Source of the DNA: Methanobacteriota archaeon
Lineage (GTDB): Archaea > Thermoplasmatota > Thermoplasmata > UBA10834
Direction: 5' to 3'
Length of the DNA stretch: 62,012 nucleotides
Assembly (NCBI GenBank): GCA_020347565.1
Contig: CP070732.1
Location: 1,405,130 to 1,467,141 of the forward strand
Below are positions 51,821-60,185 of the stretch, in pieces. A program made the position numbers and the translations under genes. The notes under the pieces are model-generated. The model was not told the DNA's origin. It saw nothing but the letters and a program-made list of their open reading frames with translations, and did no database searches. Position 1 is the stretch's first letter; every line of letters starts with the position of its first letter.

Positions 51821-52711
51821 ATGGTAGCGGACATCATAAGCGGAAACGAAGTGGCCAAGGCGATGAGGGCCGAGATGAAGGAGGAGATCTCGAAGATGAA
51901 GGGTGCGGGAATCACCCCGGGCCTCGTCGTGATCCTCGTGGGCGAGGACGCCGCCTCGCAGGTCTACGTGAGGAAGAAGGGCGAGGCCTGCGATGAGCTG
52001 GGCATCCTCTCCGAGACGGTGAGGTTGCCGGAGTCAACTCCGGAGGAGGAGCTCCTGAAGCTGATCGACAAGTACAATGCCGATGCGAGATTCGACGGCA
52101 TACTAGTCCAACTGCCCCTTCCGAAGCAGATCAACGAGGAGAAGGTACTGATGAGGATCGACCCTGGCAAGGATGTGGACGGCTTCCATCCAGTGAACGT
52201 CGGGAAGATGGTGGTCGGGGCCGACTCTTACCTGCCGTGCACGCCTGCGGGGATCCAGGAGCTGCTCGTCAGGAGCGGCAACGACCCCAAGGGCAAGCAC
52301 GTCGTGATTCTCGGCAGGAGCAACATCGTGGGCAAGCCCATCGCGAACATACTGGTCCAGAAGGCCGCGGGGGCGAACGCTACCGTGACGGTGTGCCATT
52401 CCAGGACGGAGGACCTCCCGGGGCTCTCGCGACAGGCGGACATACTGGTTGCGGCGATGGGAGTGCCCAAGTTCGTCAAGGCGGACATGGTGAAGGACGG
52501 GGTCGTAGTGGTCGATGTGGGCGTGAACCGGATAGACGATCCCACCGCGAAGAAGGGAACACGGCTTGTCGGCGATGTCGATTTCGACGCTGTGAAGGAG
52601 AAGGCGAAGGCGATAACGCCAGTGCCTGGCGGCGTTGGACCGATGACGATCACGATGCTGATGAAGAACACGGTCCAGGCGGCCAAGGTGCACCACGGCT
52701 GGACTGGCTGA
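51821..52711 (+). CDS. folD: Methylene-THF dehydrogenase / methenyl-THF cyclohydrolase
   Basis: A 296-residue bifunctional FolD: PGLVVILVGEDAASQVYVRKKGEAC (with the catalytic lysine region), GILVQLPLPKQI, DPGKDVDGFHPVN, PCTPAGIQELL, VILGRSNIVGKPIANIL and PVPGGVGPMTITMLMKN. It links 10-formyl-THF to methylene-THF between Fhs and MetF; all three are encoded within 8 kb. Confidence 0.96.
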   Translation: MVADIISGNEVAKAMRAEMKEEISKMKGAGITPGLVVILVGEDAASQVYVRKKGEACDELGILSETVRLPESTPEEELLKLIDKYNADARFDGILVQLPLPKQINEEKVLMRIDPGKDVDGFHPVNVGKMVVGADSYLPCTPAGIQELLVRSGNDPKGKHVVILGRSNIVGKPIANILVQKAAGANATVTVCHSRTEDLPGLSRQADILVAAMGVPKFVKADMVKDGVVVVDVGVNRIDDPTAKKGTRLVGDVDFDAVKEKAKAITPVPGGVGPMTITMLMKNTVQAAKVHHGWTG

Positions 52712-53144
52712 CGCCTCCTGCCGGGCGCAGAAGCTCCTGCAGGCACAGGGCGGCCGAGAAACCGCCCTGCACGGGACCTTCTCTCGATGCCCGCGATGAT
52801 TTATATTCAAGTTCGATTATTGCCGTTCATGTTACGAAATTCGACGACAACTCCCGATTTGGCGCGCGCTTAACATAACTGAAGGGTTCTAAACTCGCCG
52901 TAGTAAATTCGAAAAGGCTTAAAGCAAGTTGTCTGATGCACTTGACGGGCACAGCTCTCCAACGGCGTGACCGGCCTGACGACCCGGGACCGCTTTTATG
53001 CTGAGGGTTGGGCGAAGGACAGACGAAGAGTAGCCTTTCGCCTGCGGAGGCTCCAGTGCCAGACGAAGAACGGATAGCACGCACAAGGCCGCCAGCCGAG
53101 CAAGGCGCTCAGGGGAGCGCGCTGGCCGATGGAAGTGGAATCTG
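52712..53144. other. 433-bp gap with stacked promoter-like boxes and a leader hairpin
   Basis: No gene is supported. TATA-like GCTTAAAG (about 52916-52923) and CTTTTATG (about 52993-53000) could drive the acs gene with leaders of roughly 200 or 120 nt. The 3' end carries the hairpin at 53091-53126. Confidence 0.45.
53091..53126 (+). promoter_or_regulatory. Leader hairpin before the acetyl-CoA synthetase gene
   Basis: GCCAGC (53091-53096) pairs exactly with GCTGGC (53121-53126), enclosing a second exact stem GCGCT/AGCGC (53105-53109 and 53116-53120). It ends 18 nt before ATG 53145 and could affect translation or mRNA stability. Confidence 0.4.
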
Positions 53145-54902
53145 ATGACCGATCAGAGTAGCGAACTGATACACGGCGGACTGGTGACTAAGAGTCTGGA
53201 CCAGCTCAGGCTTGAACCCAACCTGCGGGGATATGACGAGCTGATTAAGACCTTCAAATGGTCGGACGCCGACAGTCTCGTGGAGTGGTTCCCGGGCGGG
53301 AAGATCAACTCGGCGCACAACGTGGTCGATAGACACGCCCTTGGCGAGAGGGCGGACAAGGTTGCGCTGATATACGATGACGGAGAGGGCAGTGTCCAGA
53401 AGCTCACCTTCAGGCAGCTGTACGAGGAGACGAACAGGTTCGCGAACGTGCTCTCGAAGCTGGGGGTCAAGAGACAGGACAGGGTCTTCGTATTCCTCCA
53501 GAGGTCGCCTGAGCTCTACGTGAGCTTCATCGGCACCATCAAGGCTTGTGCGATCGCCAGCCCGATGTTCCCCGCCTTCGGCCCAGATGCGATCAGGGAC
53601 AGGCTCTTGGATAGCAGCGCCGTGGCGGTCGTGACCGACGCCGAGCTCGTCAAGCGCGTCTATCAGGTCAAGAACCAGCTGCCCGAACTCAAACATGTCA
53701 TAGTTGTCGACGAGGCTGACGCAGCCGCAGGCGAAGTCAGCTACAGGGATGAGATGAAGGCGGCGTCCGCGGAGTTCCAGACGGTCCACATGGACCCCGA
53801 GGAGTTCCAGTTCATGCTGTACACATCAGGCACCACGGGCAAGCCGAAGGGCGTCGTGCACGCGCACAAGGGCATAGTCCAGCAGACATTGACCTCAAGA
53901 TGGGTGCTGGACATGCACGAGGAGGATGTGTACTGGTGCACCGCGGACCTCGGGTGGGTCACGGGCGTCGTATACGGCTGCCTCGGCCCGTGGTCGTGCG
54001 GCGTCACGCAGGTCGGTCTGGGCGGCAGGTTCAACCCCGAGATGTGGTATAGGGCGATTCAGGACCACGGGATATCCATATGGTACACCGCGCCCACGGC
54101 CGTCAGGATGCTGATGGCCAAGGGCGACGACATCCCGCGGAAATACGACCTCTCCAGACTGAGGGTACTCTATTCCGTGGGGGAGCCCTTGAACCCCGAA
54201 GGCGTCAAGTGGGCGCTCGATGTGTTCGATTCCAAGCCCTTCCACGACACATGGTGGCAGACCGAAACTGGCAGCATACTGATAACCAACTTCCCGGAGA
54301 TGCCGATAAAGCCAGGATCGATGGGTAAGCCGCTCCCGGGCGTGGAGGCGGCGATAGTGGACGAGGACGGGAAGATCCTCCCGCAGGGCGAGGAGGGCAA
54401 CCTCGCCATCAGACCGGGCTGGCCTTCGATGATGCGCCAGATATGGAAGAACGAGGCGAAATACAACGAGTACATGAGGAACGGCTGGTACTACACCGGC
54501 GATACGGCGCAGATCGACAGCGACGGCTACTTCTGGTACGTCGGTCGTGCGGACGACGTCATCAAGACTTCGGGCGAGCGCGTTGGCCCGTTCGAGGTCG
54601 AGAGCGCGCTGATCGAACACGAGGCGATTGCTGAGGCTGGGGTGATAGGCAAACCCGATCAACTCAGGGGCAACATCATAAAGGCCTTCGTCGTGCTGAC
54701 GCCAGGATTCTCGGAGTCGGACGAGCTGAAGAAGGAGATCCAGAAGTTCGTGAAGAGCAAGCTGGCCGGTCACGCCTATCCGAGAGAGATAGACGTGGTG
54801 GAGACGCTGCCCAAGACGCGGAGTGGCAAGATAATGAGACGGTTGCTGAGGGCTCAGGAGCTCGGCCTGCCGGTTGGCGACACCTCCACTCTTGAGGGCT
54901 GA
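53145..54902 (+). CDS. acsA: Acetate-CoA ligase (AMP-forming)
   Basis: A 585-residue adenylate-forming enzyme: FMLYTSGTTGKPKGVVHAHKG (P-loop-like motif, cut here), TADLGWVTGVVYG, WWQTETGSIL, GWYYTGDTAQIDSDGYFWYVGRADDVIKTSGERVG by its short parts, and catalytic TRSGKIMRRLLRA at the C-terminus. The tryptophan pocket residue in WWQTETG indicates a small substrate such as acetate. It may activate acetate or, run with other enzymes, feed acetyl-CoA into biosynthesis. Confidence 0.92.
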   Translation: MTDQSSELIHGGLVTKSLDQLRLEPNLRGYDELIKTFKWSDADSLVEWFPGGKINSAHNVVDRHALGERADKVALIYDDGEGSVQKLTFRQLYEETNRFANVLSKLGVKRQDRVFVFLQRSPELYVSFIGTIKACAIASPMFPAFGPDAIRDRLLDSSAVAVVTDAELVKRVYQVKNQLPELKHVIVVDEADAAAGEVSYRDEMKAASAEFQTVHMDPEEFQFMLYTSGTTGKPKGVVHAHKGIVQQTLTSRWVLDMHEEDVYWCTADLGWVTGVVYGCLGPWSCGVTQVGLGGRFNPEMWYRAIQDHGISIWYTAPTAVRMLMAKGDDIPRKYDLSRLRVLYSVGEPLNPEGVKWALDVFDSKPFHDTWWQTETGSILITNFPEMPIKPGSMGKPLPGVEAAIVDEDGKILPQGEEGNLAIRPGWPSMMRQIWKNEAKYNEYMRNGWYYTGDTAQIDSDGYFWYVGRADDVIKTSGERVGPFEVESALIEHEAIAEAGVIGKPDQLRGNIIKAFVVLTPGFSESDELKKEIQKFVKSKLAGHAYPREIDVVETLPKTRSGKIMRRLLRAQELGLPVGDTSTLEG

Positions 54903-54989
54903 GGCTGCAGGCAGACATACTCGTGGAGACGACCCCAGCGATACAGCCCATCTGCATAGATATCCGTGGAATGGTAGGAGGCACAAGTC

Positions 54990-55550
54990 ATGAGGGAAGA
55001 GATGAACCCGAAGAGGAGGCTGATTGATGGAAACGCCACGTTCAGGAGGGCGACAGACCCTTCGTTACTGTCGCACCTTGCGGAATCCAACGAACCCTTC
55101 TTCGCGATTCTGACGTGTTCAGATGCGCGCATGGACCCCGCGAAGATATTCTCGCTTTCCATGGGCGATGCCTTCGTCGTCCGGACCGCTGGTAATATCG
55201 CCAGCGGCCCCTGTGTAGTCGGAAGCCTCGAGTATGCCGTCGAATTTCTGAAGGTGAAAGCGCTTGTCGTGCTGGGGCACTCCGATTGCGGGCTCATCAG
55301 AGCCAGCTACGAACGGGCTGAGTATGGGTACATGGAGGAGGCCCTGAAGGACATAGAGTGCGCGAAGTCCAAGCTCAGCAACGACGACGTCCGCGATGCG
55401 GACGCGATCGCTGCGAACAACGTGCGGATACAGATGCGGAAGCTGGTGGACTTCAGCCCTATCATAAGGGACGCGGCATCCCGAGGCGACCTTGAGATGC
55501 TGGGCGCAGTCCTCGACATCCGGACTGGTGAAGTGAAGTTCGTGCGGTAG
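54990..55550 (+). CDS. Beta-class carbonic anhydrase
   Basis: A 186-residue protein with the zinc ligands and neighbours of the beta class: ILTCSDARMDP (Cys, Asp-Arg dyad), VVRTAGNIASG and VLGHSDCGLI (His, Cys). Interconverts CO2 and bicarbonate. Its position between acetate and formate genes fits CO2 supply to C1 metabolism. Confidence 0.92.
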   Translation: MREEMNPKRRLIDGNATFRRATDPSLLSHLAESNEPFFAILTCSDARMDPAKIFSLSMGDAFVVRTAGNIASGPCVVGSLEYAVEFLKVKALVVLGHSDCGLIRASYERAEYGYMEEALKDIECAKSKLSNDDVRDADAIAANNVRIQMRKLVDFSPIIRDAASRGDLEMLGAVLDIRTGEVKFVR

Positions 55551-55578
55551 CGCACATCGATGAAACGGAAGAGATAGG

Positions 55579-56874
55579 ATGATCGCAGAAGACGAAGCAG
55601 ATACCGGAAGGAGGGCGGAAACGGCCAGGGTGATGAACCGCTGGATAGTCGTCGTCGGTGCGTTGTCAATCCAGCTAGCCCTTGGCGCCGTGTATGCGTT
55701 CTCGATATTCACCTCGCCGCTCTCAGACACTCTCGGATACGATTCGAAGTCTCTCCACATACTGGGCATATTCTCCGCGTCCATAGCTGTCTTCGCCGTC
55801 ACCATGATCGTCGCGGGGAGAATGCAGGACAGAAAGGGTCCTCGGCTGGTCGCGACCGTCGGCGGCCTCACATACGGGGCGGGATATGTCCTCGCGTCGT
55901 TCTCGACGGACAGCCTCGCCATGATGTACGTGTCGTATGGCGGCATCTCCGGTGTTGGCCTCGGCCTCGGCTACGTCTGTCCCCTTGCCGCGGCCGTCAA
56001 GTGGTTTCCTGACAAGAAAGGGCTCGTCGCCGGAATAGCTGTGGCGGGATTCGGGGCCGGCGCGTTCATATTCACGCAGGTCGGCAACTGGATGATCGAC
56101 TCTCCTTCGTTCGGACTGAGCGATGCTTTCCTCTTCCTTGGGGTCATCTTCGCTATGATGGTCGTCGGTGGCGCTCAGTTGTTGAGGGACCCGCCGAGCG
56201 GCTGGCTCCCCAAAGGCTACGTTACGCCCGTCAACCACGGCCGGCATAACGGCGAGTTCGAGTGGAGGGAGATGATTCGGACCAGGCAATTCTTCATGCT
56301 TTTCTCGATGTTTCTGCTATCGGCCACTGCGGGTCTGATGATGATCGCCAACGTGAAGAACATCGCCCAGTACCTGGACACCACTGGTTCGCTGCTCGTC
56401 GTGGCGCAGTTCCAGACTATAGCTGGCGTCATAGCGTTGCTCAATGGAGTTGGCAGGATAGCATGGGGTAAGATCTCGGACATGTTGGGACGTGCGAACA
56501 CGATGAAAGCGATGTTCTTCGTGCAGACGATGATACTCTTTGCCGCCGCAGGCTTTCTGGCCGTTCGGCCTTCCGGCGAGATAGTCCAGTTCGCCGGCCT
56601 GACCGTGCTCGCCTCTGCCGTCGGCTTCACGTTCGGCGGCAACTTCGCGCTGTTCCCATCGACAACGGCAGAGTACTTCGGCACAAAGAACCTCGGGATG
56701 AACTACGGACTCGTCTTCAACGGCTACGGCGCCGCTGGCGTCGTCGGCGGATTGATTCCAGGGCTCATGGCGGGCGCGGAGCACGGCTTCGTCTGGGTCT
56801 TCGTTGCGATCGGCGTAGCGTCGCTGGCATCATTCCTGCTGGCTGTTATGGTCCGCCCTCCGAAGAAGGATTGA
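55579..56874 (+). CDS. MFS transporter, oxalate/formate antiporter (OFA) family
   Basis: A 431-residue protein with 12 hydrophobic segments; the mature-looking start MNRWIVVVGALSIQLALGAVYAFSIF is typical of the OFA family, as are GRMQDRKGPR and GGISGVGLGLGYVCPLAAAVKWFPDKKG. Members carry small carboxylates. With the formate dehydrogenase operon next to it, formate (or acetate) is a reasonable substrate guess. Confidence 0.85.
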   Translation: MIAEDEADTGRRAETARVMNRWIVVVGALSIQLALGAVYAFSIFTSPLSDTLGYDSKSLHILGIFSASIAVFAVTMIVAGRMQDRKGPRLVATVGGLTYGAGYVLASFSTDSLAMMYVSYGGISGVGLGLGYVCPLAAAVKWFPDKKGLVAGIAVAGFGAGAFIFTQVGNWMIDSPSFGLSDAFLFLGVIFAMMVVGGAQLLRDPPSGWLPKGYVTPVNHGRHNGEFEWREMIRTRQFFMLFSMFLLSATAGLMMIANVKNIAQYLDTTGSLLVVAQFQTIAGVIALLNGVGRIAWGKISDMLGRANTMKAMFFVQTMILFAAAGFLAVRPSGEIVQFAGLTVLASAVGFTFGGNFALFPSTTAEYFGTKNLGMNYGLVFNGYGAAGVVGGLIPGLMAGAEHGFVWVFVAIGVASLASFLLAVMVRPPKKD

Positions 56875-56939
56875 AGGGCGCTCGTGTTGCATGCGGATGC
56901 AGTCGCGTGAGGAGGGGACGGCAGTCTGGCATGGACAGG

Positions 56940-58976
56940 TCAAGCGTGCTCGAGGGACGCCGCGCAGACCTTGAACTCCGGTATCTGGGCTATCGGGTCC
57001 AGGGCATTGTTCGTCAGCCTGTTCGCCGCGCCCTCGGCGTAATGGAACGGTATGAATATCGTCCCCTTGTCTATCCATCTGGTGACCCTCGCGACGACGG
57101 TGATGGCCCCTCTCCTCGACGTCACCCTGACGCTTGCGCCGTCTGCGATGCCCAGCCGTTCCGCGTCTTCCGCGTTGATCTCGACGTACGGTTCTGGAGA
57201 TTCCCTCTGAAGCTTCGCTGACCTGCGCGTCATCGTTCCCGTGTGGAAGTGGAACAGGTTCCTCCCTGTCGTCAGCACGAACGGGAAGTCGTCCGACGGC
57301 TCTTCGGCCGGCGGCGTATGGTCCACGACGGCGAACGCCCCTCTTCCCATCTTGAAAGACCCTTCGTGGAGCACTCTCGTGCCCGCATGGTTTTTCGACG
57401 GGCACGGCCAGCGCACCACCTCGCTGTCAACCCTATCGCGGTCTATGCCACCGTACAACGGCGCCACAGCGCCTATCTCGGCGAGGACCTCCGCGGGTGA
57501 TTTGAAGTCGAAGCCCTGGCATCCGAGCCTCCTGGCTAGCTCGCACGCGATCTGCCAATCCGCTCTCGCCTCCCCGGGCGGGTCGACCGCCCTCCGAACG
57601 ACCCTTATCGCCCTGTCGGTCGCCGTGAACGTGCCGTCCTTCTCCGCGTAGCACGCCGCGGGAAGCACCACATCGGCGAGCTTGGCCGTCTCCGTCGGGA
57701 AGATGTCGACGACCGCGAGGAAGTCGAGCTTCTGGATCGCGGCCTCGACATGACCGATGTCCGGGTCTGACAGCATCGGGTTCTCGCCGAACACTATCAT
57801 GGCCTTGACCTCGCCAGTCAGCGCCTTGTTGAACGCGCAGGTAAGCGTCATGCCCTTCGCGCCGCTGAGTTCCCCACCCCATGCCTTCTCGAACTTGGAC
57901 TTGATGTCAGCGTCCTCGACGCTCTGATATCCTGGATAGAGGTTCGGGAGCGCGCCAGCGTCGCAGGCGCCTTGGACGTTGCACTGCCCTCTCAGAGGGT
58001 TCACCCCCGTGCACTCCCTTCCCACGTTGCCCGTGACCATCGCCAGGTTCGCCAGTGTGCGGACGAGGTTCGTGCCGTTGCTGTGCTGCGTTATGCCCAT
58101 CGCGTACGCGATCATGGCGCCGTCGGCCTCGGCATACATCCTCGCCGCACGGACCAGGTCGTCGGCCGGTATCCCCGTGGTCTCCTCGACGACATCTGGG
58201 GTGTACTTCTTCACGACCTCCTTGAGTTTGTCGAACCCCGACGTCCTGCCATTGACGAACTCCTCGTCGTGGAGTTCCTCTGACACGATGACGTTGATCA
58301 TCCCGTTGACCCATGCGACGTCTGTCCCCGGCGTCTGGCAGAGGCTCAAGGTCGCAATTCGCGACAGGGGGGTCTCCCTGGGATCCACTACGATGACCTT
58401 CGCGCACTTCTCCTTCGCCTTCAGTATTCTCGCCCCTATGAGGGGATGCGCCTCGAGCGTGTTCGAGCCCGTGACCAGGACGCAATCCGCGTTCTCGAAC
58501 TCCGGTATGGTGTTTGTCATCGCGCCGCTTCCAAACGACTGCAGCAGCCCCGAGACCGTCGATGCATGGCACAGCCTTGCGCAGTGGTCGACGTTGTTGG
58601 TGCCGATGGCCACCCTGGCGAGCTTCTGGAACAGGTAGTTCTCCTCGTTCGTGCATTTCGCCGATGCCAGCACCATCACGGAATCCGGGCCGTGTTCCGA
58701 GGAGATGCGCTTCACCTCGGCGACTATCCTGTCCAGCGCCTCGTCCCAGGACGCCTTCGCGAGCTGCTCTCCCCGTCGAACCATCGGCTCGGTGAGCCTG
58801 TCCGGATGGCCGACGAACGCGTGTGCGTTGTATCCCTTTATGCACAGGCTTCCCCCGCTGGTCTCGTCCGTCTTGCACGGAACGACGCCGACGACACGGC
58901 CATCGACGACCTGCAGGAAGAAGTTGCAGCCTGTACCACAGTACGGGCAGGTCGTGAGGACGAAATCAGCAGGCAT
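56940..58976 (-). CDS. fdhA: Formate dehydrogenase, molybdopterin catalytic subunit (Cys type)
   Basis: About 678 residues from ATG 58976 (GGAGGG 8 nt upstream); ATG 58982 also possible. N-terminal 4Fe-4S motif CPYCGTGC plus SLCIKG, active site NNVDHCARLCHAS with Cys (about residue 132) where other enzymes carry selenocysteine, and the C-terminal molybdopterin-binding domain ending PFHYAEGAANRLTN. It oxidises formate or reduces CO2. No signal peptide, so cytoplasmic. Its start overlaps the upstream FdhB-like gene. Confidence 0.93.
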   Translation of the reverse strand: MPADFVLTTCPYCGTGCNFFLQVVDGRVVGVVPCKTDETSGGSLCIKGYNAHAFVGHPDRLTEPMVRRGEQLAKASWDEALDRIVAEVKRISSEHGPDSVMVLASAKCTNEENYLFQKLARVAIGTNNVDHCARLCHASTVSGLLQSFGSGAMTNTIPEFENADCVLVTGSNTLEAHPLIGARILKAKEKCAKVIVVDPRETPLSRIATLSLCQTPGTDVAWVNGMINVIVSEELHDEEFVNGRTSGFDKLKEVVKKYTPDVVEETTGIPADDLVRAARMYAEADGAMIAYAMGITQHSNGTNLVRTLANLAMVTGNVGRECTGVNPLRGQCNVQGACDAGALPNLYPGYQSVEDADIKSKFEKAWGGELSGAKGMTLTCAFNKALTGEVKAMIVFGENPMLSDPDIGHVEAAIQKLDFLAVVDIFPTETAKLADVVLPAACYAEKDGTFTATDRAIRVVRRAVDPPGEARADWQIACELARRLGCQGFDFKSPAEVLAEIGAVAPLYGGIDRDRVDSEVVRWPCPSKNHAGTRVLHEGSFKMGRGAFAVVDHTPPAEEPSDDFPFVLTTGRNLFHFHTGTMTRRSAKLQRESPEPYVEINAEDAERLGIADGASVRVTSRRGAITVVARVTRWIDKGTIFIPFHYAEGAANRLTNNALDPIAQIPEFKVCAASLEHA

Positions 58977-59769
58977 CGACATCGCCCTCCTTGATCGGGT
59001 CGCCTTCGAGCGTCGTCAGGAGCGGGCTCTTCCTGTCCGCATCGCCAGCTGTGTAGCCGAACAGCTCCTTCATGTCGTCGTTGGCCATCTTCCTCAACGC
59101 CAGCAGTGGTATGTCGACGGGACATGACCTCTCGCACTCGCCGCATTCGACGCACTTGTCTGCAAGGTGCATGGAACGTATTACATGGAACGCCATACCC
59201 GGCGGTATGCCCTTCTCGACGGTGAAGGTCTTATCCTCCAATAGGCAGTCGTCGCAGAAACACACCGGGCAGTTGACAGTGCATCCATAGCACTTGTTGC
59301 ACTTGCGGAACTGGTCTGTCCAGAAGGCGAGTCTGGCCTCCGGGGGCATGCTCCGGACCTTCTCGACGACCGGGTCTTCCACGACAGGGTCGCTGCACTC
59401 CCCAAGGTCCACGGTCTCAGGGCAGGGGTCTCTGCACCTGCATTCCGCCACCTGCTCCTTGGTGCACGCGAGACCAATCAGCGCTATCCTGTCACGGTCC
59501 ACGATGTCCCTCTTGGACAGCTCGGCGATGGCCTTCTCGTCACACCTTCGCGCGACCACTGCGATCCTGCCCTCAGGGACGTGGGGATACACGCGCGAGA
59601 GTATCATCGCCATCTGGTACGGCACGTCCGCCCTGAGCTCCCCCGGCCCGTCACCCTTGGCTAGCAGGACGGGGGCGACGTTGCCGTGCTCGGTCCTCAT
59701 TGCCAGCAGGTAGTCGGCGCCCCTCTCTTCGAAGGCGAGGCGTACGGTCTTCTCGGTCTCTCCCGTCAG
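58966..59769 (-). CDS. FdhB/FrhB-like iron-sulfur subunit, apparent CTG start
   Basis: About 267 residues. The N-terminal half resembles the FrhB/FdhB domain (VAPVLLAKGDG, IAVVARRCDEKAIAELSKRD, IALIGLACTKEQV). The C-terminal half has cysteine clusters CRCRDPC, CNKCYGCTVNCPVCFCDDC and CVECGECERSCPVDIP. No ATG, GTG or TTG is available near the expected start; CTG 59769 overlaps the mvhD stop (CTGA) and has GGGAGGTG 5 nt upstream. ATG 59700 would cut off conserved-looking sequence. It probably carries electrons between FdhA and MvhD/HdrA. Confidence 0.8.
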   Translation of the reverse strand: MTGETEKTVRLAFEERGADYLLAMRTEHGNVAPVLLAKGDGPGELRADVPYQMAMILSRVYPHVPEGRIAVVARRCDEKAIAELSKRDIVDRDRIALIGLACTKEQVAECRCRDPCPETVDLGECSDPVVEDPVVEKVRSMPPEARLAFWTDQFRKCNKCYGCTVNCPVCFCDDCLLEDKTFTVEKGIPPGMAFHVIRSMHLADKCVECGECERSCPVDIPLLALRKMANDDMKELFGYTAGDADRKSPLLTTLEGDPIKEGDVDAC

Positions 59770-60185
59770 AAGACCACCTCCCTGAGCGGGTTCGGGCCGA
59801 TGCTCTTGATGTCCTCCACGAACTCGGTCACAACCTGTTGGAACTTCTCGCCCTCGGCCGCGCTGACCCAGTCGAGCCTGATCCTGCGCGGGTCTATCCC
59901 GACCTTCTCGACCACCTTCGCAGTGAGGGGTATGCGTTTGGCGGTACGGTGGTTCCCCGTTAGGTAATGACAGTCCCCTATGTGGCAGCCGAGAACCAGA
60001 ACGCCATCGATGCCCTGCGAGAGCGCCTTGATAACGTACTCGGGCTTGACGCTGGCGCTGCACATGACACGAATGACGTTGACGTTCGTAGGCATCTGCA
60101 GCCTGTTCACCCCTGCCAGGTCCGCCCCGGCGTATGAGCACCAGTTGCAGCAGAACGCCAGTATGTTCGGGCTGAATTCGCTCAC
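59766..60185 (-). CDS. mvhD: MvhD/HdrA-associated iron-sulfur subunit
   Basis: A 139-residue protein from GTG 60185, overlapping the hdrA stop (GTGA), with GGAGGGAGG upstream. Motifs: ILAFCCNWCSYAGAD, IRVMCSASVKPEYVIKAL, VLVLGCHIGDCHYLTGN. A paralogue of 46607-47029 that retains one more cysteine pair (CNWC, CHIGDC). Confidence 0.92.
   Translation of the reverse strand: MSEFSPNILAFCCNWCSYAGADLAGVNRLQMPTNVNVIRVMCSASVKPEYVIKALSQGIDGVLVLGCHIGDCHYLTGNHRTAKRIPLTAKVVEKVGIDPRRIRLDWVSAAEGEKFQQVVTEFVEDIKSIGPNPLREVVF

Noticed and set aside
53895..54986. 363-codon antisense frame over the acetyl-CoA synthetase gene
   Set aside because: Shadow of a strongly conserved gene; no start signal and biased composition.
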